Source of the DNA: Halorubrum californiense DSM 19288
Lineage (GTDB): Archaea > Halobacteriota > Halobacteria > Halobacteriales > Haloferacaceae
DNA length: 56,495 bases
Direction of reading: 5' to 3'
Assembly: GCF_000336875.1 (NCBI RefSeq)
Contig: NZ_AOJK01000015.1
Location: 1-56,495, forward strand
Position numbers and translations under genes: made by a program. Below are positions 33,172 through 42,442 of the stretch, in pieces (position 1 is the stretch's first letter; each line of letters begins with the position of its first letter). The notes beneath the pieces were generated by a model. The model saw only the letters and a program-made list of their open reading frames with translations. It was not told the origin of the DNA and made no database searches.

Positions 33172-34221
33172 ATGGACGGACCGCTATGGATAGACACGCA
33201 CGCGCCCGAACTCGACGAGATCCGGCAGGACGAGGCCCGCGACCGCCTGCGCCGGGCCGTCGACGAGCCGATGAATCTCGTCGTCCAAGGACCCCCGGGG
33301 GTCGGGAAGACGGCGGCCGCGCGGGCGCTCGCCGACGCGTCGCACGCCGACCCGGACGCCGACCTGATCGAGATCAACGTCGCCGACTTCTTCGGCCGGA
33401 CGAAAAAGGAGATCCGGACCGACCCGCGGTTCGAGGGGTTCCTGGCGGGGCGGAGCGGCATGGCGAAACGCGACATGATAAACCGCGTGCTGAAGGAATC
33501 GGCGTCGTACGCGCCGATGTCCGGCGAGTACAAGACGATCCTCCTGGACAACGCGGAGGCGATCCGCGAGGACTTCCAGCAGGCGCTGCGCCGCGTGATG
33601 GAGAAGCACCACCGGACCACCCAGTTCGTGATCGCGACTCGCCAGCCCTCGAAGCTCATCGCCCCGATCCGGTCGCGCTGCTTCCCGGTCCGCGTGCGCT
33701 CGCCGACGACGGACGAGACGATAGACGTCCTCGCGACGATCTGCGACCGCGAGGGCGTCGACTACGACGGTGACGGGCTGGAGTTCGTCGCCAGCGCGGC
33801 CGGCGCCGACCTCCGCGAGGCGATCCTCTCGGCGCAGGCGACCGCGGTCGAGGGCGACGAGATCACCATGTCGACCGCCTACGAGACGCTCGGCGAGGTG
33901 GGCGACGACGACGCGCTCCGCGAGGCGCTCGCCGCCGCCCGGAGCGGCGATCTGACGGACGCCCGCTCGACGCTCGACGACCTCCTCGACGAGGGGTACG
34001 ACGGGGGGGAGCTGCTCCGCGAGACGCTCCGCGTCGCCCGCGCCGGTTCCGAGTACGGCGGCGACGACCTCGCGCGGCTCCACGCGCTCGCGGGCGGGGC
34101 CGACCTCGACATGTCCGACGGGCTCGACGACACGACCCACCTCGTCCACCTGCTCGCGGCGTGGGCGGCGGGGCGGACCGAGCTGTCGCCCGAACTGCGG
34201 GACGCGGAGGCGGCCCCGTGA
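33172..34221 (+). CDS. rfcC: Replication factor C small-subunit paralogue (AAA+ clamp loader)
   Basis: 349 aa AAA+ ATPase. Walker A GPPGVGKT is near 40-47; Walker B is degenerate (ILLDNAE rather than DEAD/DEAE). The clamp-loader SRC motif is present in IAPIRSRCFPVRV. Haloarchaea encode two small RFC subunits; the LDNAE Walker B suggests this is the second, specialised one. It works with the large subunit to load PCNA at primer ends. The psd gene overlaps its stop. Confidence 0.87.
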   Translation: MDGPLWIDTHAPELDEIRQDEARDRLRRAVDEPMNLVVQGPPGVGKTAAARALADASHADPDADLIEINVADFFGRTKKEIRTDPRFEGFLAGRSGMAKRDMINRVLKESASYAPMSGEYKTILLDNAEAIREDFQQALRRVMEKHHRTTQFVIATRQPSKLIAPIRSRCFPVRVRSPTTDETIDVLATICDREGVDYDGDGLEFVASAAGADLREAILSAQATAVEGDEITMSTAYETLGEVGDDDALREALAAARSGDLTDARSTLDDLLDEGYDGGELLRETLRVARAGSEYGGDDLARLHALAGGADLDMSDGLDDTTHLVHLLAAWAAGRTELSPELRDAEAAP

Positions 34222-34862
34222 GCCGGAGCCCGCCGCTCTCACGGCTCCTCCCGTTCCCGGTGGTCGACGCCGCGTGGAACTTGGCGCTCGTCCCGGCGCT
34301 CGCGGGCGCCGTCGCGCTGCCGTTCGTCCCGCCGGTCGGCGCCGCGCTCGTCGCGACCGCGCTCGGGATCCTCTGGTTCCACCGCGACCCGGAACGCGAC
34401 CCGGCGACGGGCGACGAGACGGTCGTCTCCCCGGCCGACGGCACCGTCTCCGTGGTGCGCGAGGAGGGGTCGCGGCTCCGCGTCGGCGTGTTCATGAACG
34501 TCACCGACGTCCACGTCAACCGCGCGCCGCTCGCCGGCGAGGTCCGCGAGGTCCGCCACCGGCCCGGCGCGAACCGCCCCGCGTTCGACAAGGAGTCGGA
34601 CCGCAACGAGCAGGTCGCGATCGACTTCGGCGAGTACGAACTGCTCGTCATCGCGGGCTGGTTCGCCCGCCGGATCCACCCGTCGGTCGAGGCCGGCGAC
34701 CGCGTCGAGCGCGGCGACCGCGTCGGCCACGTCTCGTTCGGCTCCCGGGCGGACGTGGTGTTGCCCGCGGACGTGACCCGAGCGGACCTGCTGGTCACCG
34801 AGGGCGACAGCGTGCGCGCGGGCGAGACGATCATCGCGGAGCGACCGCGCGACGACGAGTAA
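34218..34862 (+). CDS. asd: Phosphatidylserine (archaetidylserine) decarboxylase
   Basis: 214 aa, starting at GTG and overlapping the RFC stop (GTGA). Two hydrophobic segments anchor the N-terminus (LALVPALAGAVALPFVPPVGAALVATALGILWF). The conserved stretches VVSPADGTV, VFMNVTDVHVNRAP and HVSFGSRADVVLP are present; Gly175-Ser176 is the self-cleavage site that makes the pyruvoyl group. It produces the ethanolamine-type archaeal lipid. Linkage to replication genes reflects position, not function. Confidence 0.92.
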   Translation: MSRSPPLSRLLPFPVVDAAWNLALVPALAGAVALPFVPPVGAALVATALGILWFHRDPERDPATGDETVVSPADGTVSVVREEGSRLRVGVFMNVTDVHVNRAPLAGEVREVRHRPGANRPAFDKESDRNEQVAIDFGEYELLVIAGWFARRIHPSVEAGDRVERGDRVGHVSFGSRADVVLPADVTRADLLVTEGDSVRAGETIIAERPRDDE

Positions 34863-34866
34863 CCGC

Positions 34867-34957
34867 GCCGCCGCGCGACGACAGCCGACTTCCCGCCGCG
34901 GGACGACGGACGGCCTCCCGCCGCGGGACGACAGTCACCCTCCCACCGCGGGACGGA
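34867..34957. repeat. 25-bp GC-rich tandem repeat
   Basis: The unit TCCCGCCGCGGGACGAC recurs at 34892, 34917 and 34942 (the last with one change), giving a 25-bp period; a degenerate partial copy precedes it. Each unit contains the palindrome CCCGCCGCGGG/CCGCGG. It lies between psd and the next gene's promoter (TTTTGTTT near 34981), so it could act as a terminator-like or protein-binding array, or be simple slippage. Confidence 0.6.
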
Positions 34958-35009
34958 TTCCGCCGAGTCGGGCATACGCTTTTGTTTCACGCGCGAGACC
35001 GTTTTCCCG

Positions 35010-35660
35010 ATGGCAGACGAGACACTCCACGAGTCGAGCCGACCGCGGACCCGACAGGGACTGGCCACGTACCTTCGCCGGATCGCCCAGGCTCTCGGGC
35101 GCGGCGACCCGGTACCGGTCGACGAGGCGGGCGCGGTGACGGTCGACGCGGCCGGGACCAGCGACGTCGAAGTCGAGCTCGAACGCGAGGACGGGACGGT
35201 CCACTTCGAGGTCGAGATGGAGTGGCCCGACGAGGAGGCCGCGGTCGACCTCGACGCGGCCGCGAGCAAGGCGACGTTCGAGCTGTACGCCGACAGCGCC
35301 GACGACTACCGCTGGCGGCTCCGCCACGACAACGGCAACATCATCGCCGACGGCGGCGAAGGGTACACCGACAAGCGCGACGCCCGTTCGGGGATCGAGA
35401 GCGTCCAGCGGAACGCGCCGGGCGCGCACATCGTCGACGTCTCGCGCGACGAGGCGGCGCCCGACGAGGGCGGCAGCGACGCCGTCTTCGAGCTGTTCCG
35501 CGACAACCAAGAGAAGTACCGCTGGCGGCTCGTCCACGAGAACGGGAACATCATCGCCGACAGCGGGCAGGGGTACGCCTCCAAACAGAAGGCGAAACAG
35601 GGGCTCCGCAGCGTCAAGTCGAACGCGCCGGGCGCGGCGGTCGAGGAGCCCGAGGAGTAG
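35010..35660 (+). CDS. HVO_2922-type protein with two DUF1508 domains
   Basis: 216 aa. An N-terminal amphipathic region (ESSRPRTRQGLATYLRRIAQALGRGD) is followed by an acidic beta-rich section. Two repeats then share the pattern FELYADSADDYRWRLRHDNGN and FELFRDNQEKYRWRLVHENGN, each ending IIADxGxGY. Tandem DUF1508/YegP domains are small homodimer-like folds of unknown role. The start has TTTTGTTT about 27 bases upstream. Confidence 0.88.
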   Translation: MADETLHESSRPRTRQGLATYLRRIAQALGRGDPVPVDEAGAVTVDAAGTSDVEVELEREDGTVHFEVEMEWPDEEAAVDLDAAASKATFELYADSADDYRWRLRHDNGNIIADGGEGYTDKRDARSGIESVQRNAPGAHIVDVSRDEAAPDEGGSDAVFELFRDNQEKYRWRLVHENGNIIADSGQGYASKQKAKQGLRSVKSNAPGAAVEEPEE

Positions 35661-35750
35661 CTCGCGGCCGCGCCGCGGTCCGCCTTCGTCTCGCTCGACC
35701 GACCGCGGACCGCACCGCTTATTCGCCGGCCCTCACTACCTCGGGCCGAC

Positions 35751-36932
35751 ATGGACGCGCTCGACGCCAAGTACCCGTTCTTCGGGAGCGCCCGCGAGGC
35801 GGTCGCCGAGGCCGCGGTGTCGCTGCCGGAGCTCGTCGCGGCCGACGCCCCGGCCGTCGAGCGCGCCCGCGAGCGCGTCGAGCGCGCCCTCCTCGAAGGG
35901 ACCGTCGCCGCCGAGAGCGGCGCGTTCCCCGGCGAGTCGGCGTCCGACACGCAGGCGGAGCTGCTCTCGTACCCCATCGCGCGGATCCTCGTCTCGCTGC
36001 TCGACTCCGACCCCGCCATCGAGAAGTACGCCGCCGCGGAGGCGGCGACCGCCATGGAGCGGGTCCGCCGCGACCTCGAAACGGACGACGAGCTGCGGTC
36101 GGTCTCGTCCGCGACGGTCGGGCTCGACGACCTCCTCGCGGAGTTCGACCTCGCGGACGCCGTGCGCCCGGACGCGACCGCCCCGGCCGGCGTCCGCGGC
36201 GGCCCGGGAGCCGGGACCGCAGCCGGCGCGAGCGGCGGAACCGGGGGCGGCCGCGACCCCGACCACTACCGGATCGACGTCGGCCCGTACCTCCGGCTGA
36301 CCTCCCCCGAGTGGGGGGACTCGTGGCGGCTGGTCAACCGCGCGCTCGCCGACGGCGCGGTGCGCGTCTCCCGCGAGGAGCTGCTGGCGGCGCTGGAGGC
36401 CGCCGTCGAGGCGCGGGTCGCCGAGGGGCTCCCCTTCGAACTGGGCGCCGACGAGGAGATCGCCGCGGCGCTGGAGTCGCGCGTCGCCGACCTCCGACGG
36501 CTGCTCTCCGAGCGGACGTACGCCGAACCGCCGGACGTCGTCGCTCCCGCGCTGTTCCCGCCGTGTATGACGAACCTGATCGAGAAGGCCGAGCGCGACG
36601 CCGCGCTCTCCGCCGCGGAGTCGTTCGCGCTGATGTCGTTCCTCGTCGGCATCGGGATGACGCCCGACGAGGTCGTCGCGTTCTGCGCCGACACCAGCCT
36701 CGACGCCGAGGGGATCCGCTACCAGACCGAGTTCCTGACCGACGACCGGGGTACCCAGTACCCGCCGCCGACCTGCGAGACGCTCGCGAACTACGAGATC
36801 TGCCACAACGAGGACGACCACATGCAGGTCGCGGCCGACCCCCTCTCGTACTACGAGAAGCGGGTGGCCGCCGCCGGCGACGTGACCGACTGGCGGGACG
36901 GCCGCGAGACCGACGGGGCGAACGAGGCGTGA
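35751..36932 (+). CDS. priL: DNA primase large subunit
   Basis: 393 aa. It partners the catalytic small subunit (not in the window) to make replication primers. The four conserved cysteines of the C-terminal 4Fe-4S domain are at 272 (PPCM), 312 (FCAD), 342 (PTCET) and 351 (EICHN). A Gly/Ala/Thr-rich linker (APAGVRGGPGAGTAAGASGG, about 145-165) separates the two domains and is longer than usual. It is near the RFC gene on the same strand, so replication genes cluster here. Confidence 0.94.
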   Translation: MDALDAKYPFFGSAREAVAEAAVSLPELVAADAPAVERARERVERALLEGTVAAESGAFPGESASDTQAELLSYPIARILVSLLDSDPAIEKYAAAEAATAMERVRRDLETDDELRSVSSATVGLDDLLAEFDLADAVRPDATAPAGVRGGPGAGTAAGASGGTGGGRDPDHYRIDVGPYLRLTSPEWGDSWRLVNRALADGAVRVSREELLAALEAAVEARVAEGLPFELGADEEIAAALESRVADLRRLLSERTYAEPPDVVAPALFPPCMTNLIEKAERDAALSAAESFALMSFLVGIGMTPDEVVAFCADTSLDAEGIRYQTEFLTDDRGTQYPPPTCETLANYEICHNEDDHMQVAADPLSYYEKRVAAAGDVTDWRDGRETDGANEA

Positions 36933-37023
36933 ACGCCGCCGGTCGGACGAAACCTCTCAATGCGTGAACGCCGTGCGGCGGACGCGGAAAACGGGTTAAA
37001 AGAGCGGTGACGGGCCGAGCGGT

Positions 37024-37239
37024 CTACGGCTCGTCTTTCGCCCGCATCAGGTACGTCCCGACGCCGGCCATCAGGAGGACGAACCCGGCCAACAGCGCGA
37101 CGAGCGCGATCGCTCCCGACGCCGGGAGGACCGTCGACCCGCCGAAGGTGACCCCGATGGCGACCAGCCCGACGATGAACACCGCGGCCGCCGCCAGCGA
37201 GACCGTGATCTGCCGACGGAGCTCCGCGTCGATTTCCAT
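37024..37239 (-). CDS. Small two-helix membrane protein
   Basis: 71 aa. MEIDAELRRQ is followed by two hydrophobic segments (ITVSLAAAAVFIVGLVAIGV and GAIALVALLAGFVLLMAGVGTYLM) and a charged end (RAKDEP). It resembles a widely conserved haloarchaeal hypothetical family (possibly DUF7472). No function can be assigned. Confidence 0.75.
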   Translation of the reverse strand: MEIDAELRRQITVSLAAAAVFIVGLVAIGVTFGGSTVLPASGAIALVALLAGFVLLMAGVGTYLMRAKDEP

Positions 37240-37297
37240 GTGTGCGGCTTCCCGTCGCCGCTAAAAAAGGACTTCGATGGGCTTCGCACCCGACCGC

Positions 37298-37489
37298 TCA
37301 GTTCGCGAGGTGCGTGATATCCCGCCGTAGGGTGTATCCGCGCGGCACGCCGACGATCTTCAGACACTCGCCGCACAGCACCCGCTCGTAGTTGCGGTTG
37401 GTCTCCTTCTCCAGCAGTGAGACGTCCCCGAGCGGGAACACCGACTCGCATCGGTCGCACTCCGCCTTGTCGCCGTCGACGATCTTCAT
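37298..37489 (-). CDS. Small zinc-finger protein
   Basis: 63 aa from ATG 37489 (MKIVDGDKAECDRC). Two Cys pairs, CDRC and CGEC, about 27 residues apart suggest one zinc site, as in the many haloarchaeal zinc micro-proteins. The start is strongly supported by TTTATATG about 25-30 bases upstream. A longer in-frame start at 37540 would pass through that TATA box. Function unknown. Confidence 0.8.
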   Translation of the reverse strand: MKIVDGDKAECDRCESVFPLGDVSLLEKETNRNYERVLCGECLKIVGVPRGYTLRRDITHLAN

Positions 37490-37603
37490 CGGCTCTCCGT
37501 TGCCGAGATCGGCATATAAACTCGCGGACGGCGTTATCACTCCGGATACTGACGCGTCGCGAAAAATTGGTGGTCGGTCGGGGTCTGCGTCGGGGACGCC
37601 GGC

Positions 37604-37948
37604 TCAGCCGAAGAGCTCGCCGAGCCCTTCGCCGCCGTCGCCCTCTTCCTCGTCGTCGTCGTCCGCCTCGTCGTCGGCGTCGGCCTCGTCGGCCTCGTCG
37701 TCGTCGTCCGCCTCGTCGGCGGACGCGTCGGCGTCCGCGGAGCCGCCCGAGGCGGCGCCGGCGGCGGGGGCCGCGGCGGCCGTCTCGATGGCTTCCTCGA
37801 TGTCGACGTCCTCCAGCGCGGCGACGAGCGCCTTGACGCGGGACTCCTCGACGTCGACGCCGGCGGCTTCCAGCACGCCGGTGACGTTGTCTTCGTTGAT
37901 CTCTTCGCCAGTCTCGTTCAGGATGAGCGCAGCGTAAACGTATTCCAT
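37604..37948 (-). CDS. rpl12: Ribosomal protein P1 (L12)
   Basis: 114 aa stalk protein of the large ribosomal subunit that recruits elongation factors. The N-terminal dimerisation domain is intact ([32 protein letters not shown]), followed by the Ala/Gly hinge and a very long acidic tail ending EGLGELFG, the factor-binding tip. It is the last gene of the L1-P0-P1 operon, 16 bp after P0. Confidence 0.97.
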   Translation of the reverse strand: MEYVYAALILNETGEEINEDNVTGVLEAAGVDVEESRVKALVAALEDVDIEEAIETAAAAPAAGAASGGSADADASADEADDDDEADEADADDEADDDDEEEGDGGEGLGELFG

Positions 37949-37964
37949 TGGTGTGTACCTCGTG

Positions 37965-39011
37965 TTATCCGAACATCGCGCCGAGTCCGTCGCCGCCGTC
38001 GTCGCCGTCGTCGTCGGCTTCGTCGTCGGTGTCGGCCTCCTCGGCGTCTTCCGTGTCTTCGTCCGCCTGTTCCTCCTCCTCGTCGGCGTCGTCCGCCGCC
38101 GGCTCCGCGGCCGGCGCGGCCTCGACGCCCTGGAGCTCCTCGGGGAGCGCCTCCTCGTCGTCGATCTGTGCCGCGAGCGCGCGCAGCTGGGCGTCGGCCT
38201 TCCCGATCAGGTCGGGCACGACGTCCGGGCTCTCGATCTCCGCGAACAGGCCGACGGACTTCGCCTCGCCGGACGCCTTCGCGAGAAGGGCGCCGGCGGT
38301 GGCGGCCGTCGGGTACGCGGCGTTGACAGAGAGGTTACGCGCGGCAGCCGCGGCCGACTGGATGTCCGCCTCGTACTCGTCGACGTCGAGTTCGAGCTCG
38401 TCGGGCTCGAAGAGGACGCCCTCGGAGTAGACGGCCCGCAGGTCGAGTCCGACTTCCTTGGGCTCGATGCCGAGCTCGACGAGGACGTTCGCGAGGTCGT
38501 CGTCGACGACCTCGCCCTCCTCCAGCACGGTCGAGTCCTCGGTGACCTTGATCGAGCCGTCCATGATGCGGGCGGACGCGCCCACGGTCTGGAGCTCGCC
38601 GACGAACGGTCCCGGGTCGACGCCGGTGTCGCCCTCGGGGATCACGATGTCGTTGGGGGTCACCTCGCCCGCGTTGATCGGGGCGGGGGTCTTCGAGGCT
38701 TCGAGCTGTTTGAAGAGGCCGAACGGGTTGTCGTTGGTGCCGACGAGCGCCACTTGGCCGCTGACGTACTCCGTCAGCGCCTCGACGCCGTCGTCGACCT
38801 CGTCGAGCGCCCGGTTCGTGAGCGTGTTGCGGCTCATGCGAACGGCGGCCGAGCCGTGGAGCTCCCGGCGCATGGCCTGGAGCTGTCGGCTCGGGATGCC
38901 GGCCACGCCGACGATCCCGATGGACTGGTAGGAGTCGATGAACTCGACGAGTTCGGCGACCTCCTCGCGTTTCCACTCGGGGATCGTCTCGGTCTTGCGG
39001 ACCGAGCTCAT
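37965..39011 (-). CDS. rplP0: Ribosomal protein P0 (L10)
   Basis: 348 aa base of the ribosomal stalk. It begins [21 protein letters not shown]; the rRNA-binding domain has [18 protein letters not shown], and the C-terminal helices bind P1 dimers. It ends with the same acidic tail as P1 (DGLGAMFG). The start overlaps the L1 stop by 4 bp (ATGA), so translation is coupled. Confidence 0.96.
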   Translation of the reverse strand: MSSVRKTETIPEWKREEVAELVEFIDSYQSIGIVGVAGIPSRQLQAMRRELHGSAAVRMSRNTLTNRALDEVDDGVEALTEYVSGQVALVGTNDNPFGLFKQLEASKTPAPINAGEVTPNDIVIPEGDTGVDPGPFVGELQTVGASARIMDGSIKVTEDSTVLEEGEVVDDDLANVLVELGIEPKEVGLDLRAVYSEGVLFEPDELELDVDEYEADIQSAAAAARNLSVNAAYPTAATAGALLAKASGEAKSVGLFAEIESPDVVPDLIGKADAQLRALAAQIDDEEALPEELQGVEAAPAAEPAADDADEEEEQADEDTEDAEEADTDDEADDDGDDGGDGLGAMFG

Positions 39012-39646
39012 ACGGGCACCTCCTTCGCGGGACCCATCGTGGTCTTCACGTAGATCCCGTCGATGTTGAGCGGGCCCTTCTCGAGGTCTGCTTCGAGCCG
39101 CCGGATGATGACGTCGATGTTGTCCGAAATCGCGTCGGCGCCCATGTCCTCGGCGCCGACGCGGGTGTGGAACGTGCGCCGGTCGCGCGACCGGAGCTGC
39201 ACCGTGTTCTTCATCCGGTTGACGGTCTCGACGATGTCGTCGTCCGGCTGTAGTGGGGTAGGCATTTTCCCGCGCGGACCGAGGACGGTACCGAGGTACC
39301 GACCGATGTCCTGCATCAGGTTGGCTTCGGCGACGAAGAAGTCGGTCTCGTCGGCCAGATCCTTAGCGCGGTCGTCGTCGTCTCCGAGGTCTTCGAGGTC
39401 GTCGCTGTCCAGCACTTCGTCAGCGACCTCCTCTGCGCGGACGGCGGTTTCGCCCTCCGCGAAGACGACGATCTGTGTCTCCTGCCCCGTTCCAGCCGGC
39501 AGCACGACGGACTCGTCGATACGGTTCGACGGATCGTTGAGGTCGAGGTCTCGCAGGTTGATCGCGATGTCCACGGTCTCGCGGAAGTTCCGCTCGGGCG
39601 CATCGTCGAGTGCGAGAGTTACGGCCTCTTGTATTGTGTCTGCCAT
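39008..39646 (-). CDS. rpl1: Ribosomal protein L1
   Basis: 212 aa from ATG 39646 ([17 protein letters not shown]), which is preceded by the Shine-Dalgarno GGAGGTG. Typical L1 segments are [16 protein letters not shown] and [17 protein letters not shown]. It binds the 23S rRNA L1 stalk and in archaea represses its own operon by binding its mRNA leader. It heads the L1-P0-P1 operon; a 26-codon upstream extension of the frame is leader RNA, not protein. Confidence 0.96.
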   Translation of the reverse strand: MADTIQEAVTLALDDAPERNFRETVDIAINLRDLDLNDPSNRIDESVVLPAGTGQETQIVVFAEGETAVRAEEVADEVLDSDDLEDLGDDDDRAKDLADETDFFVAEANLMQDIGRYLGTVLGPRGKMPTPLQPDDDIVETVNRMKNTVQLRSRDRRTFHTRVGAEDMGADAISDNIDVIIRRLEADLEKGPLNIDGIYVKTTMGPAKEVPV

Positions 39647-39738
39647 TTTCACCTCCGTAGTACGCAGGTCGCTCCTACGGGTCAGTGAAACAGGCGAAGC
39701 CTGTCTCATCGGAGAGTGGTTCATCGGAGGTTTAAAAG
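39647..39738 (-). promoter_or_regulatory. Promoter and structured leader of the L1-P0-P1 operon
   Basis: CTTTTAAA at 39731-39738 is the TATA box, so transcription should start near 39707 and give a leader of about 60 bases, unlike most leaderless genes here. The leader contains a hairpin ACAGGC-ttc-GCCTGT (39690-39704) and ends with GGAGGTG before the ATG. In Halobacterium and Methanococcus the corresponding leader mimics the L1 site of 23S rRNA and mediates autoregulation. Confidence 0.75.
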
Positions 39739-39936
39739 CGTCGAACCGCCCGTCCCCGTGTGAACCGGAGGCAGGGCCGCTCCGGGTCGATCGCGTCGTC
39801 GAGCGCGGTCATCCGGGCACCGCCTCGCCCTCTCGCCGTCCCGCCGCCGACTCCGCGACGCGGCTTCGACGCGCGTCGAACGCCGAAACGTCGGATAGGG
39901 GAACCCTTTTGGCGTCGGTCGCCGACCCACGAGGTA

Positions 39937-39960
39937 ATGACGCAGGGTGGTCCGCCGTGA
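39937..39960 (+). other. Seven-codon upstream ORF before pccB
   Basis: ATG at 39937 reads MTQGGPP and stops with TGA at 39958-39960. The stop overlaps the GTG start of pccB (GTGA at 39957). CTTTTGG at 39906-39912 is about 27 bases before this ATG, so the transcript would start on it. The pccB start could then be reached by reinitiation. It may be chance. Confidence 0.4.
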
Positions 39961-41507
39961 CGATGGACGACCGTATCGAGGATCTCCGGGAGCGCCGCGA
40001 GCGGGCGGCGAAGGGCGGGGGCGAAGACCGGATCCAGTCGCAACACGACAAGGGGAAGATGACCGCCCGCGAGCGGATCGACTACTTCCTCGACGACGGG
40101 ACCTTCCACGAGTTCGATCGATTCCGCACCCACCGCAACCACACGTTCGGGATGGAGGAACAGCAGATCCCGGGCGACGGCGTGGTCACCGGCTACGGAG
40201 AGGTGAACGGCCGGAAGACGTTCGTCTTCGCGCACGACTTCACCGTCTTCGGCGGGTCGCTCGGCGAGGTGTTCGCCGAGAAGGTGTGTAAGGTGATGGA
40301 CAAGGCGATGGACGTGGGCGCGCCCGTTGTCGGCCTCAACGACTCCGCGGGCGCCCGGATTCAGGAGGGGGTCGCCTCGCTCGGCGGCTTCGCGGAGATA
40401 TTCCGGCGCAACACGGAGGCGTCTGGCGTGATCCCCCAGATCTCGGCGATCATGGGGCCGTGCGCCGGCGGCGCGGTGTACTCGCCCGCCATCACCGACT
40501 TCACGTTCATGGTGAAAGACACCTCACACATGTTCATCACCGGGCCGGACGTCATCGAGACGGTCACCGGCGAGGAGGTGAGCTTCGAGGAACTCGGCGG
40601 CGCGGTCACTCACTCCTCGACCTCCGGCGTCGCGCACTTCGCCGAGGAGAGCGAGGAGGAGGCGCTCGACAACATCGCGCGGCTGCTGTCGTACCTCCCC
40701 GCGAACAACGTGGAGGACCCGCCGCGCGTCGAGCCGTGGGACGACCCCGAGCGCGCGGACGACGAGCTCGCCGAGATCGTCCCCGACGCCCCTCGGAAGC
40801 CGTACGACATGAAGGACGTGATCGGGAGCGTCACCGACGAGGGCTCCTTCTTCGAGGTGCACGAGAACTTCGCGAAGAACATCGTCGTCGGCTTCGCCCG
40901 GCTCGACGGGCACTCGGTGGGGATCGTCGCGAACAACCCCCGCGTGAACGCCGGCACCCTCGACATCGAGTCGAGCCAGAAGGGCGCGCGGTTCGTCCGC
41001 TTCTGCGACGCGTTCAACATCCCCATCCTCACCTTCGAGGACGTGCCCGGCTTCATGCCCGGCACCGATCAGGAGCACAACGGGATCATCCGTCACGGCG
41101 CGAAGCTGCTGTACGCCTTCTCGGAGGCGACCGTCCCGCTGCTCACCGTCATCACCCGGAAGGCGTACGGCGGCGCCTACTGCGTGATGTCGTCGAAGCA
41201 CATCGGCGGCGACGTCAACTACGCGTGGCCCACCTCGGAGATCGCGGTGATGGGGCCGAAGGGCGCGGTCAACGTCCTCTACCGCGAGGAGTTGGCCGAG
41301 GCCGACGACCCCGACGCGCGCAGACAGGAGCTCATCGACGAGTACCGTGAGGAGTTCGCGAACCCCTACACCGCCGCGGACCGCGGTTTCGTCGACGACG
41401 TCATCGAGCCGACCGAGACGCGCGCGCGCCTCGTCGAGGACCTGAAGATGCTGAAGGGGAAGAGTACGGACCGGCCCGCGAAGAAGCACGGCAACATCCC
41501 GATCTGA
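39957..41507 (+). CDS. pccB: Propionyl/acyl-CoA carboxylase carboxyltransferase subunit
   Basis: 516 aa. It transfers CO2 from biotin to propionyl- or acetyl-CoA. Both crotonase-fold halves are seen: [17 protein letters not shown] and [18 protein letters not shown] in the first, [28 protein letters not shown] and [15 protein letters not shown] in the second. The end KKHGNIPI is typical. Start GTG 39957 gives [18 protein letters not shown] 39963 is an alternative. It is followed directly by pccX (overlap TGATG); pccA is 0.9 kb away. In haloarchaea this complex feeds the methylmalonyl-CoA route and polyester precursors. Confidence 0.95.
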   Translation: MTMDDRIEDLRERRERAAKGGGEDRIQSQHDKGKMTARERIDYFLDDGTFHEFDRFRTHRNHTFGMEEQQIPGDGVVTGYGEVNGRKTFVFAHDFTVFGGSLGEVFAEKVCKVMDKAMDVGAPVVGLNDSAGARIQEGVASLGGFAEIFRRNTEASGVIPQISAIMGPCAGGAVYSPAITDFTFMVKDTSHMFITGPDVIETVTGEEVSFEELGGAVTHSSTSGVAHFAEESEEEALDNIARLLSYLPANNVEDPPRVEPWDDPERADDELAEIVPDAPRKPYDMKDVIGSVTDEGSFFEVHENFAKNIVVGFARLDGHSVGIVANNPRVNAGTLDIESSQKGARFVRFCDAFNIPILTFEDVPGFMPGTDQEHNGIIRHGAKLLYAFSEATVPLLTVITRKAYGGAYCVMSSKHIGGDVNYAWPTSEIAVMGPKGAVNVLYREELAEADDPDARRQELIDEYREEFANPYTAADRGFVDDVIEPTETRARLVEDLKMLKGKSTDRPAKKHGNIPI

Positions 41508-41848
41508 TGGCGGCCGACGACGAACCGAGCCACGTCGAGACGGGTGTCGACGACGAGCCGTTCGACGGGGACCGACCCGCCGCGGACGCGGCCACGCTCG
41601 CCGGCCTCTCGATCCCGGACGACGCCCGCGACGACGAGGCGGCCGCCATCGCCGCCGCGGTCGCCGCCCATCTCCGGGACGGCGAACTCGCCGCCGCGGC
41701 CGCCGCGAGCGACGCGGACGAGGGGCGCGACGAGGACCGCTGGGCGTTCGCCGGCCGGATCGACCGGCTCCACAGTCGCCGGGTGCGCGTCCCCGCCGAC
41801 GCGCCCGCCGACCCGTGGACCGCGGCCGGTCGCAGCGACCGGTTCTGA
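41507..41848 (+). CDS. pccX: Small acyl-CoA carboxylase subunit, PccX-like
   Basis: 113 aa acidic, Ala-rich protein overlapping the pccB stop. Its C-terminal [35 protein letters not shown] resembles the C-terminus of the small epsilon-like subunits found beside carboxyltransferases, including PccX of Haloferax. Such subunits support assembly or activity of the complex. The N-terminal half is low complexity. Confidence 0.75.
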   Translation: MAADDEPSHVETGVDDEPFDGDRPAADAATLAGLSIPDDARDDEAAAIAAAVAAHLRDGELAAAAAASDADEGRDEDRWAFAGRIDRLHSRRVRVPADAPADPWTAAGRSDRF

Positions 41849-42081
41849 GCCGCGGGCGCGTCACTTCTTGCTTCCGTCCGGACGCTCACCCGCTTGACCC
41901 ACCGCTGGTCGGGTAGCCGACACGTCGAACGGAGCCGCCGGACGCGGGGGCGTCCGGCCGCGTACATTCCCCCGACAGCGCGGCGTCGAACCGCTCCGCC
42001 GTCGACCCGGCCCCGCCGCAGGGCGCGTTCGATGATACGTCCGCTGACATATATACCTGTGGTAGCGACTCCCGCGGTCGC

Positions 42082-42333
42082 TCAGCGCGCCCCGTCGTCG
42101 CCGGCGTCCTCCCCGGCGGTCGCGGCGGTCGACTCGTCTCCGTCGTCGAGGCTCGTCGGCCCGCCCCGGTCCCCGAGCAGGCGGTTGAGCACGACTGGGA
42201 CGACGGCCACGAAGGCCAAGAGCACGCCGACCCGAATTAGCAGCGACGCGTCGGTCGCGACCGTCAGTCCGAGGTAGACGGCGGCGCCGACCAACACCGA
42301 GGGCAGCACGTACGGGTTTCCGGCGTCGAGCAT
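42082..42333 (-). CDS. Small hypothetical membrane protein
   Basis: 83 aa. Two hydrophobic segments (YVLPSVLVGAAVYLGLTV and LLIRVGVLLAFVAVVPVVL) precede an acidic tail (DDGDESTAATAGEDAGDDGAR). It lies on the opposite strand between pccX and pccA. Not recognised; codon use looks like that of its neighbours, so I believe it is a gene. Confidence 0.65.
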   Translation of the reverse strand: MLDAGNPYVLPSVLVGAAVYLGLTVATDASLLIRVGVLLAFVAVVPVVLNRLLGDRGGPTSLDDGDESTAATAGEDAGDDGAR

Positions 42334-42442
42334 GCCTCAACGTGGCGCCCGCGACCCCCTTAATCGTCTCGGCACGAGCCGATCACTCGTCTCGACACGG
42401 ACCGACAGAGTTTGGTAGCAGTTGGTGGAAGAACCGACAGGA

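Noticed and set aside
42040-42080. CATATATAC as a promoter of a plus-strand small RNA
   Set aside because: The box is strong, but no conserved or structured sequence follows; it may be chance or belong to an undetected start.
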